Assembly (NCBI GenBank): GCA_019648995.1
Contig: BLXT01004484.1
Span: forward strand, 1,271,951-1,305,717
Direction: 5' to 3'
DNA length: 33,767 nt
DNA from: Plakobranchus ocellatus
Taxonomy: Eukaryota > Mollusca > Gastropoda > Plakobranchidae
Shown piece by piece: positions 1-11,067 of this stretch. Both the position numbers and the translations under genes were made by a program. The notes below the pieces were generated by a model. It searched no databases. It had not been told where the DNA came from and saw only the letters and a program-made list of their open reading frames with translations. Position 1 is the first letter of the stretch. Each line of letters begins with the position of its first letter.

Positions 1-941
1 AGACTGAGGGTGGGGCTGATGAGGAAAAGACTGGGCGCATACAACTTTTCAAGCCCTCATGGTGCGTCTATTTTGTTCAATGCCTAGATAGATTTCAATT
101 AGGCTTACATTTATACCGTTGTGGTTGTTACTCACTGACTCAATGAACAAAGAAAGCATCGATCTAGGTCCAGTGTTTTACGAAATTTGCCTCTTATCTC
201 TCAGTCTCGCTCTGACGCTCGCAGGTCGCATTAACGAATAGATCTCTAGATCTAAATTTCTAAGCCTACGTTTGATTGCGGTCTTAGCCTGTGTTTATCC
301 AGCATGGAATCAAGAATAAGGAAATGTTTTTCTTTGTAAAGGCCAAAATCATTGAGGAGGTGGACAAGAAAGTAAAGTCAAAAGCCCAAATCTGTCGAGA
401 TTATGAGATTTCGTCAGGAACACTTTATACATTCTTTAAAGACAAGGGTGCTATCATGTTAGCCCTCACCAAAGGCAACTTTCAACCTGATCGGAAGCGA
501 CTGAAAACAACAGGCCCCAGGAATTAGATCGCTGTTTACATACTTGGTTTAACCAAGCATAGTGAAACACCATATTCTGAACCCACTTAAATACATAATG
601 TAGCCTACTAACCCTACTAAAAACAAATTAAAAAAAAAAAAAAGAAAATGTAATCAGGGAAGAAAAACACCACACAAAAGACATAGGCACAACAAAAAAA
701 AAAACCTGAACCAATAAATACAGACAGACAAAACAATTCACACACACACACAATGCAATGAAAAATATAATATGATGTACGCAAGGGTCACGTTTAATAC
801 TAGCCGCTTATTAAAGGGGGGTAATTTTAGTAAGGTGCCGTTTTCAAGGATTATCGTCCTTTTATTTTTACAACGGGCCTTGCTTATAACGGGACTGTGC
901 ACCACGCCCTTATGGGTCCCGTTGTAGCCAAGTTCTACTGT
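1..941 (+). mobile_element. Tigger/pogo-type DNA transposon remnant (right end with terminal repeat)
   Basis: Positions 291-524 are an open frame whose middle reads KAKIIEEVDKKVKSKAQICR followed by DYEISSGTLYTFFKDK: the psq/CENP-B N-terminal helix-turn-helix of pogo/Tigger transposases. The frame stops after 78 codons and no DDE catalytic domain follows, so the copy is internally deleted. The right end is visible: 914-940 is the reverse complement of CAGTAGAACTTGGCTACAAC GGGACCC-type Tigger termini, followed by TA, the expected target duplication. The matching left terminus is not found in 1-290 and should lie outside the window. It sits in an intron of the PI3K regulatory gene. Confidence 0.7.
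291..527 (+). pseudogene. Tigger/pogo transposase N-terminal HTH fragment
   Basis: A 78-codon open stretch with the pattern K-IIEEV-K--SKAQICRDYEI-SGTLYTFFK, typical of the psq DNA-binding domain of CENP-B-like transposases. It continues with KGNFQPDRKRLK, which resembles the linker that follows this domain in Tigger proteins. The usual protein is about 400-600 residues, so this is a non-functional remnant. No host use is visible. Confidence 0.65.
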
Positions 942-1055
942 ATTAAGTCCAAATTTTTTCCATTTATTTTAGCAGTCAAAAATTATTCCTATACCAACAT
1001 GCCTTATTCAGCACTTCTTTCATATCAACTTTTTTTTTTAGATTAACTCATAAAC

Positions 1056-1122
1056 CGGTGCTGGACGGTGGGAGCGTCCGACAGTTTGTAAGATTCACGG
1101 TACTGGATGCTGCCAGCGTCCT
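1056..1122. repeat. Imperfect 25-bp direct repeat, each copy containing GGAyG...CGTCC
   Basis: Copies at 1,056-1,080 and 1,098-1,122 match at 19 of 25 positions. Each contains an internal inverted pair (GGACG/CGTCC in the first, GGATG/CGTCC in the second). It is GC-rich compared with its surroundings. Origin unknown; probably part of an interspersed repeat. Confidence 0.45.
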
Positions 1123-1617
1123 ATGGGTTTGTTGTTTCTGTTAACTTGTTTTGAATTTCAGACTGACCAAATTAATCCAAAACTACTTTACTTGCCCTGG
1201 GACTACTTCCTTTAAGTTTTGAACTACACATCCTATCTGATTGCCTCATGTGAGAAAAAAAACGTAACGGTTTAAGAGTTAACTCTCATATTCTTTCTGA
1301 GGACTGGTTTTTTAATGAAACCATCTCCTTTTTGAATTTCATCACCAGTATTAATTTTTAACTCTTAGCGAGAATAGCATCAGATGAGGCACACACTATA
1401 TAGGGAAAAAAAAAGGGAGCTAGGTGAGTAAAAGAATGTAAATAAGACATTGTTGATGGTTTGTTTTTTTTTTTCTTTCTATCTCATCTTTGTCTTAGAA
1501 AATGGCATCAATGTATCTAGATTTCGTCATATCTTGACAAGTAGTATTAAAGTGATATTATCTCCCAGCTGTGAAGTCAGGCCAAGCAACTAATCATTCA
1601 AACTTCTAGTAACTTAC

Positions 1618-1751
1618 ATGTCTCTTTTGATATCATCTAAACCAGCAATTTCTTCGAGATCATCCTGAGTGTGATTTGGCTCAACAACTGTCATGTACAT
1701 CTCTCTAACAGCTTGTAAAGCTCTTGTCTCCATCTGAGCCAGCTCTACTTG
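1618..1751 (-). CDS. PIK3R: PIK3R exon: inter-SH2 coiled coil, second part
   Basis: 134 nt, acceptor TGACAACAG after a T-rich tract, donor GTAAGT; enters phase 0 and leaves phase 2 within an AT(N) codon. Encodes QVELAQMETRALQAVREMYM, then VVEPNHTQDDLEEIAGLDDI and KRD. It aligns in spacing with p85 [20 protein letters not shown]...[20 protein letters not shown]. No further exon of this gene is visible between here and position 1, so the following intron runs out of the window. Confidence 0.85.
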
Positions 1752-4700
1752 CTGTTGTCAACAATTAAAAAAAAAAATTAGTGCAAAGGCTGTGTAAGAC
1801 AATATGGAATTAAAGGAGCAATAGAGCAAAGGTTCAAACAAGAATCAAAAAAAAAAAAAAGCTAACATCACAAAGAGGCTAACTAGCGTGACGGAAAAAA
1901 TTATTCTCCTTAATTTGCATCTGAGTAATTAGCAAAAGCTGTGCACAAACTACAGATTTCAAAATTTGAATACCATCTTAAATCTAAAAAAACAATTTAT
2001 TTCTATACCATTATTAATATATGTATATATATATATTTTTTTTGCAAAGGAAGCATTGTAAACAGGAGAAAAAAAATTTGAATCGATCTCTTTTTAAAAC
2101 TGCTTTCCGTTTCCTAATCATCAGTACTAGTTTCTATGGCACAATTATAAATATGTTAAGTTAATAAGAATACGCTCGAAATTCTTCCACCAAATATTAA
2201 TTTACCTGGCTGACTTTCTCTTGCCTGTTCATCAATTCCAGATACTGCTTTTTAGAATGACGAAGAGCACGACCATTATCAGCTAGAAGGGCCAACGCTT
2301 CATACAAGTTGATTTTTCCTATACGAGGCTGCATGTCAAATTGATAAAGAAGAGAAACGTTTATTTTGACTCATCACTATAGCATTTAAAGCCATTTTGT
2401 TGATATTACTGCAGTAGATGTATTACACCAAAAAAAATTTGCTCCATAAAAAAAAAATGTTCAAGTTTTCTACCTTTGCCCAGTTTGAACAAAGTTCTTG
2501 GTGTAAGCATTGTTTATTAACATTTATTCTGTTACACTTTTAAGGCTTAGGGCATAGACCTACATATTAAGTATTAGGAGTACATTCTTCATATGTGCTA
2601 GATATTCCTTTTTTTTTTTTAAGCAAATTTCTTAGGCATTCATAGGAATTTTCTTCATCAATACATTCCTTTAATATGTTATGATTGGTAGAAACCTGTA
2701 GGTTTACACACTGCAAAATGAATGTGTGTATGTGTGAAACTGAATTTGGAGTTTTGGGTATTGACAATGAAGACTTTCATGAGTTGCCCAGGATTCCCAC
2801 TCTTTAGTGAGTTAATTTCAGCTCTTGTTATGGTAATGTGAATGAGGTGTCTGTTTAGCTCAGTTTTGCATTGGGCTTAGGCCAGTTTTGTATATTGCAA
2901 TACAGTCCCTAGGATTTTGTGGTTGGTATGAAAATATAACTGATAAGCCACTTGTATGAACGATTAGTTCATTGGGTTTTTTTTTTTAATTTGCTCCTTA
3001 CAAGTGCTTATTATCCTGGATATTTGCTACACTGGCTGATTGGACATCTTGGTAAGGAATAGTAAAAAAAATAGTTTCAATTTCGCAGTGGTGTACCATT
3101 AGCTGCGCATTTGTGGATTATGCAGATACGAGGAAAGATGATAGATTGTGGAATACAAAAATTGCAACTCTGTGCAAGGCGCTTCAGTTTTGAATTTCAT
3201 TACTGATGTGGGGGCTTACATACCCTCCTTCTACCCAAAGTTCTGGTTCTATATAATTTGGGACAGTGTATCTGAAATATAGATTATTTTCCCATAACTG
3301 GCACGGTATTTAATCGTTTGCCTCAGTGTGATCGCAGGGTGCCTTGATATGCTAACATATCAAGGCATGATCACAGTTACTTGCAATATGTTTTGTAAAA
3401 GTAATCAGAGCAAAACATATAAAAAACAAATTATGAAGACAATAAGTTAAGCAGTGGCAGTTTTATTCTACTGAGTAGTGAGACAGTGACTGTAATTTGC
3501 AATATGGCCTAGTGATGATGCAGGAACAGATAAATAATGTTAATTATTGCAAGTGACACTATAGGGATACTTTTTGCCGTATTTATAGCTTATAGATCCA
3601 GTGCTGCATTGCTAATAAGATTGAATTACATAGATTTACGGTTGTTACCATATTTCATTTAATATAACAATCTAAGCCACTCAGATATTACCTTGACATA
3701 TTTTTCTATGCATCTCTTTTTTTATCTATCTTGGCATTGTCCTTAAAGACTTTTACAACAACATAGAAGTTAACCCAAGTCATTATAGGCATCATATCAA
3801 TAAATGTATAATAGTACAATCCTTGCCATTGCCCTTTTTGTTTGTGTTCCATTTCATTTTTTTTTTTTTATTTAGCTTAAGAAAAACATTCAATGTGTCG
3901 CAAATTTATGCTAATGCAACAAAAAATGTACTAGAGTTAGATCTTAACAATGAAAATCTGAGGATGCTGTTTCAGAAATGCAGTCACTTTGTTAACGGGA
4001 GGAGCGGCTTCTCTGGCAATGAAAATTTCGATTTTAGGGATCGATATGTCCATATTGAGATTTTTGCAGAATCGCAAAGTTCAAACATTCTATTATGCAT
4101 ATCCACCAAGAAATACAGAAAAATATTTGTCTATGTGGTCAAAAATCGATGTTTTCTGAAGGAGGGTAGGGTCAAAATATGAACAATTTCAGACTAGGTC
4201 AACCAAAAACCTAAAAAAACGACTGCACGTTATGGCCGAGTGCTGGGCGAAAAATACCTCTACCTGCTTGTATTTGGTATCGATAGAATCCTTTACATGT
4301 GTACAAGACATCTGCGCATAGCTCTTCAATCTATAGTTTCCCACATTGGTGCATTCATTCATAAACTGACCCCATCTGAAAAGGTTGATCCACATATTGA
4401 CCCATTTTTGGCAAAGTTTGTGTACTCGCACGGTGGCTTGCAACCCCTGCGTGATCAGACTTGCTCTCATTGGCTGGTACAGTCAGCGAGGAGTATCATC
4501 AGACTTCTCATTCGCTTGCAAAAGTGGAGCACTATGTCAAAGTCACGATCAGCTATTTTTACACAGAACATGTGTTCGGTAAATCTCGACTGCTACACAT
4601 TGTATTATTGAATTTGTTTATAGATCTATATATACCTTCGTTTTGTTCAATCTTTTAGTAGATCTCCGTGGTTTTCGCATTGAAAATTATTGTGCAGAGT

Positions 4701-6218
4701 CTGTTCAAAAAAGAAAATCATGTCGAGAAAGAAACGTCGTGTTGTACAAGTAACAGGGGCACGTGCAATACAAGAGCGCAGAAGAGCTTGGACAGCTCAG
4801 TAAAGTTAGATTTAACCTAGCGTCAATTCAATTCCCATAAAAATTTCCATTCTTTGAGGCGAGTGCAGTTTGCACTTGTATCAGCAGCAGCCGAGCACAA
4901 CAGTGGCCCAGCAGCAATTTCTGCCATAAAAAAAAAAACACTCAGTATCCAGGAAGGTTATCATGGACATCGGCTAGGCCAACAGAGACCAAGAAAAGGC
5001 TATATTTGAACTCACAGGAGCAGCAAAAAAAAAGCCACAAAAAGGGAAAAAATGAGAGCTGCAGCTCAAGAGAAGGTCGCCTGTAGAAGGAGACAGAGGA
5101 GGGGGGCTCAGCATATCAAGCTGGGATGTTTTGACCTCATAGTTTTTACGGGTCTTATATTTTTTTTATTTTCAAAACTTCAAATGCGATTTTCTCAAAA
5201 TATGATTTTTTCACACTCAAATGCCTACTCCTCCTTTATTTATTGTCCTATTCTCCTGAAAATTGGTGTGTGTTTTACTTTTTATCTGGTGCTGGCAAAG
5301 ACGTGGGCTTTTTTTCATATGTTATACCGTTTGGCAGGAAACTGGAAATTTTCGTGAAAAATGAGATTTTTTATTACTTTTTCTATACTCAAAATTTGAA
5401 AATTCATAAAAAATGTATTTTTCAATATACATATAATTCCCCATATCATTGTTTAGATAATATAGTTCTTCTTATTATTAGTGAATTTCAGCCTGTTTGA
5501 AACAAAAATGTAGGACTAGATAGATTTCAAAAATTCACTTTATATACTGATACAAATTTAAGATGGCGGTCGTTGCCATGACAACCATAGTAACAACCTA
5601 CAATTTTTGTTGATGCTCCTCTAATTTGACCATGCTGAATTGATTGGTGCAGGTTATTTTGGCCTAAATGTAAAAATGAGAGAAATGACCCTTAGAAGCC
5701 GTCCCTCCCCTTTAAAAAATACAAAATACCTTGAGACACACACACTCATTCATAGAAAGTCAATCATTACATTGGTCCCAAAATAATATCTAAGATATTG
5801 ACATTTTCAAATTAGTTTGGGAGTTTTTGAGCATTTTGTTTTTTATTTAAGTGCATTATCTCCTTTAGATAAAAAAGAAGTTGCTAATTTTTTGGCTGTT
5901 GAGGATTTGCAATTTCATGAAAATTGGTGTTAAAGATGTAAGTGTTATTTTCTACTACAAATTATGCGTAATTTTACCGAGCAGATAGTCACAACTGATG
6001 CTTACAAATTGCATCAAAACCATTTAACAAAAATAAATATTTTAAGAAACATTTCAAACAATTTTGAGACTTCCATTTTGACAAATTTGTCTTTTTTGTT
6101 ATGTTGTTAGGTAAACTCTTAACTTAGATTTTAAGATTGATAGTTGTATTGTCCTATTTAAGTCCCAAGGAAATTCATTACATAAATATAATCTAGACTT
6201 TTAGTTTTATCTTTTATT

Positions 6219-6280
<62 letters not shown>

Positions 6281-9200
6281 AAAAAAAAATGAGACAAAGA
6301 ATAGGGCTAGATCTAGATTTAGGCTTATCACACTCGTCAAAATACATTATAATTGTCATTTTTTTTAGGAATTGTAGCATTGATTTTCTCTTTTTAAAAA
6401 CTTTTATGTCTTAATAACCTCTTGAAAAGCATCTTAGTTGATTTTAAACCCATAGGCTTTGTCATGATTATATCCAAATGCCAAAATTTTTGTTGTCAAC
6501 AAAAGTTTAATGCAGGTTTCAAAACATTTTTTGTTGCAAAATCAGTGACCACAAAAACTATTAATGCTTGTTAATGAAATAAATTATTAGAGTTTCTTGC
6601 ATAAAAACTAAAATAGATGAAAATTTTTATAGCACTGACAACCCAAATTTTGACCATAGTCAACAGATATTCTCAATTGTTGGCCTAACAATAAGTAAGC
6701 ATTTGCAACTTCTAATGAATTTTTTCTTCTGGATAAGTAGAGGTCTACTCCCTCCTTTCCAACAGCCACTCCAAGCATTCTCACAGTCATCGTTTTTTTT
6801 CACAAAATCGTTTTTTCTGTCACTAGGCCTTCATCAAAGACAAAGATTTCTTGCAGCCTGAAGAAGATACAAAAACATGTAGTGACAAACTATAGAGTTG
6901 CCCTTTTCCCTCCCTCCCTTGAGCCTTGAGAAGAAGTCCAATAAATTAAGCTTTACAAAAGACAAAAGTTTATTCCTCACCTTTTCGACTGGGTGTACCA
7001 AATGAGTAGTGAGCTGCCTATTGAATTCTGCCAGAGAGGTCTCTGTATAATGATTGACTAGAGCAGCCAGTGATTCGAAGCGACAGTCATGTGATTTGAG
7101 GCCAAATTGTCCCTCTGTGTTGGTGCAGATCTTCAGACATTTGTTCTGGCCACCTTGTCTGCCCAAAGACATTTTTAGAAATTAATTTTTGAAGAAAAAT
7201 ATTACTAATCTCCCCCCCTTAAAAAAAAATAAAGCTAAACCAACAAAAACGTAGAGCTTATTTATAAAAAATAAATAAATAAATAAATAAATTATAAAAA
7301 AAACAAAACTCACAATAATGAAATACATACTATTTTTTTTGGAAGATGGAATTTTTTCGACAGCTTATAACTTGAATGCTTTAAAAAAAAAGTATTCATG
7401 AATGCTTCCTTTTTGGTACATCAGAAGAAACTTCACATCATCAAATTTTGTTATATGGATGGTTCCTTGTAACGCATACTGCAAAAAGGGATCAGCTTAT
7501 GACATCAATCACCAAGAGAACAACACATCGTCATGGTGCTGCCAATATTGCCTAAGTCTGACTTAGACAAAAATCGAATGATACCTTTTTTAGATACATT
7601 ACTACATAACACATCATCTGATATAAGAAAAAAATGAAAGTGCTGGACCAATTTATTATAATTAATAATTTCTAATTCCGCATTATTGGTTTTGTTTTGG
7701 CTTTTAAAATCATTTAAACTCGATTTTCTCCATTACGCCAAAAATGAGTTAGGCAATATTGGCAGCACCACGACGACATGTAAATTATTATCACCACATC
7801 TTATAAGATGTACAAAGAAAAGTCAATTTTTCTAAAAACTAAATAAAAAAGTAGTGTCAATAAGCAACTACATACACTGGAATTTCTAGTCTTTTTCTAA
7901 GATTGTATCCCTCTAAATTCCAAATGCTGCTGTAGTAAATGAAGTGTAGTATTGCTAGTGTTAAGTCTGTGACAGACACTCCACTCCACTCCACTCATTC
8001 GGCTATGAGAGTACAGATTTTGAGATATTAGTTGCATGATGGTGAAATTTTAGTTACTGTTTGAGTTGTTAATACAACCCAATTTCTGTATAGTCTAATA
8101 TGTCTCAAATTAGCACACCTTAGCACTTAACCTGATGAAGCTACTGGATAAAAATATATTGCCCTTTTGGTGTATTTTTAGTGAAAAAGCATTACAGTGT
8201 ATGTGGCTTTCCCAAAAAAAATAATAAAATTGTTAAGGCTGAAAAATTTAAAGAGCCGAAAATCAAGGATATAGACTGAAAATCAGACACTCTTAGCCAT
8301 GATTCTCAGCATTTTGAAAATGGCTTATGGCTTGTTTTGTCACCAATTCCTTCATAAGAAATTGTAAGGGCCTCCTCAAACAAGGCTGTTTCTTTTTTTT
8401 TTTTTAATTATAAAACAAAAAAAAATAAAAATGTTTTATTCTGAGGACAGAAGTCAAGGATCTAGAACTAAGGACATCAAGACTATTTTTTTTTTTAATT
8501 TTTAAAGCCAAGGCATAACTTTCATACTCTGCCTAATCTCTTTACTTTTACTTAAAGTAACGAGTGCAGCGGAAAGAAGTAGCATAATTACCTGACTGTG
8601 AGAGTGTATGCCCCAGGAGTGGTGGAATTGCGTATGAGATAAGATCCATCAGGATGATCTCTCAGTTTTTCATCCGCTTCATTTCTGGACAAAGTAAAAA
8701 TTAATAACAAGATCTTTTTAAAAAATGACAGATAATATCAAATTTCTGATAATAAATTGAAAATGGAAAAAGGGATAAATAAATCAATCAACAGCTTAAT
8801 AAATTTCATATTGTAATATGTAGAGTATCCTTTTTGAGAACCACTTCAGGATGGAAGTTCTTCAAATTATATCAGTTTTAGTATGAACGATTAGGTGAAA
8901 AAAAAAATCAATTCTAAAATGGTGCAAACAAAACATACGGCATGTGTCCGTTTTACTTCCATTATTTTTTTCAGATATGTTCCAATTCTGAAATATTCTG
9001 GTTCACAAAATTTCATTTTATGATAAATCCAAGTATTGACATTACTCTGATTCCAGGACATTAAATGGCTTTAGAAAAAATATTTGTTACTCAGAGCATC
9101 TTTTTAATCAAAGCTATAAAAAAAAGGGAGTAAAGTTACTCTGCAATTGGCAGGATTTTTTGTTAAAAAAGTTTATTTTTTACAAAAAAAAAACAAGTGG

Positions 9201-11033
9201 AAATAATGGAAAACCAGCAAAAAACGGAAAATTTCGCCCTTCTGTTGTTATCAAACCCTTGGTAGTTAAAAATTAATCAAGTCTAATGTCCCAACAAAAT
9301 TCCATTTCCATATATATCCCTATTTCAAATTCTTCTTCAAAATTTCAATACAATTCACACAAATATAGGCAAAGGCTAAGTGATAAATTAGGGATAATAC
9401 TGGTGCTTAATAAAAGCCAATTAGATACACTGCTGCTGGTTTCAGAAACTAAGATCGTTATATGAATGATGCTGTGGCTGATGGTCGAGCTTGTTTGCAT
9501 AAGTATGGACAAACAGCAAGACATGTCAGATTTATCTAAAACCAATAATTTTGTTCCATGCCTTCCAAGATAATGAATTGTTCTCTATTTGCTAGCTTTT
9601 ATTCAGTACAGAACAAAACTTCACCACAATAGCCATTTTCACTTCAGATTTAAGAAAAATAAGTTGATAATTGTTTTAGCCTTAGACTACATCTTTGCCT
9701 CCAGAGAAAGCAAATGTAAAAGGAGAAACTAAAAAATTATCAACAAAAATTGATATAAAGAGCTTTTCTTCTAAAAGATTAAGAACTGCTCTCTAAATGA
9801 CTCGTCTTCAAACCAAAATAGTTCATTTCTCAACTTTACAGCTATATCAAGGTTTAAACCATATTATATGAAAATCAAACAAAAAAGTGTTTTAAGCTTT
9901 AATGCACCAGTGAGCCCATATATAGGTAGATTTCAAAATTACCTTAATTGAATGGCATCCAAAAACTCCTAACAGGTCTTCACAACTATATTTTATGAGA
10001 GTTTTTTTTTTTTTTCGGTGTTTTTTTTTTTTTTTTGACTCATCCTTGAGGCAAACTTTGGTAATTCTGTGAATGTTCTAAAAACAAAAATGAGAAGTCA
10101 TGTCCACTAGATGAGTGCTATACCGATATATTTTTTTTACAAATAATCTGTTCTCTTTTCTTCAATTTCTTCAGCTTATAAAATGATTTTTGACTAAGGA
10201 AACAAAATGTTTTTTCTCTTTTGGCAATTGAGTGTCCATGGTTCCCAAATCTTGATAAATTGGTAATCAAAAACAGAAATTATCTCAAGTTCCTATAGAA
10301 AATTTTATCTAGTTATGAAAGGAAGAAAAAGGGATATGCTCCTATATTACATGACAAAAGAAAAAAAAACTTACCTAGAAATGTCACCCCAGTAGCAAGA
10401 TAGAGAGTGGCCCTCTCTCTTTCCAGGACTCAGTGATAGCTGTTGTTCATTAAGCAATGCTGGACCAGAAAGGCTACGTATAGGGCTATGTCCAGATCCC
10501 GGGGCTAACCTTCGACTAGAGCCAGGGCTACTCTCTGACCTGCCAATCTTGGAGCTTTGACTGCCTCTGTTTGGATGGCCACCTTGGGGCAGTGGGGGGC
10601 GAGGTGGTGCAGGCTTGGGAGGCAGTACTTGTGAGTTTATAGATTTTGGAGGTAATGGAACGTTATAATAATCACAGTCTTGACTGGCATCCTCTAGGTC
10701 TTGATCAAATGTAGTTGCCTCGCCCCGTTCAGATCTGGGTAAAGCATCATTCACCAAATTACTGTCCTTATCACCTGGGATGCTGCCATTGTCTGGTGGT
10801 TCAGTGAAAGATGTTAGTGATACTAGTCTCCTTGGTTGAGGTCTTGGTCTGCTTGGACTTGGAGGACAGTTTACTACAGTGATATTTCTATCTGGTGAAG
10901 CATCATTACACTAGGAAAAAAGTGTAAATTCAATAAATGCTTACTGCAGGCTAGGCAAATTGTTTCTCAATAACATAGTAATATTCACATTTAAATGTTC
11001 ATTCCAATCAGGATTGTGTGTGTGTGCGTGTGT

Positions 11034-11067
<34 letters not shown>

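Larger units (their letters stand above)
2329..6980 (-). other. PIK3R intron between nSH2 and iSH2 exons
   Basis: 4.65 kb with no additional exon that fits the protein (the flanking exons join in phase 0 and align continuously with p85). It holds the 3.3-kb hairpin, the decayed transposon at about 4.7-5.7 kb and the (AG)n run. The stretches 2,400-3,300, 3,400-4,650 and 5,720-6,200 show only AT-rich unique-looking sequence. Confidence 0.8.

Noticed and set aside
3823-4182. 119-codon plus-strand frame
   Set aside because: No recognisable motif; begins in T-rich low-complexity DNA. Could be repeat-derived, but there is no positive evidence.
4189-4611. Overlapping frames on both strands (93 and 123 codons)
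   Set aside because: Mutual shadows with no family pattern; possibly the left flank of the decayed transposon at 4.7-5.7 kb.
7420-7482. Possible extra nSH2 exon (YALQGTIHITKFDDVKFLLM) behind CTTTTTGCAG
   Set aside because: In the phase required by the preceding exon it runs into a stop, and the two flanking exons already join into a complete SH2 domain.
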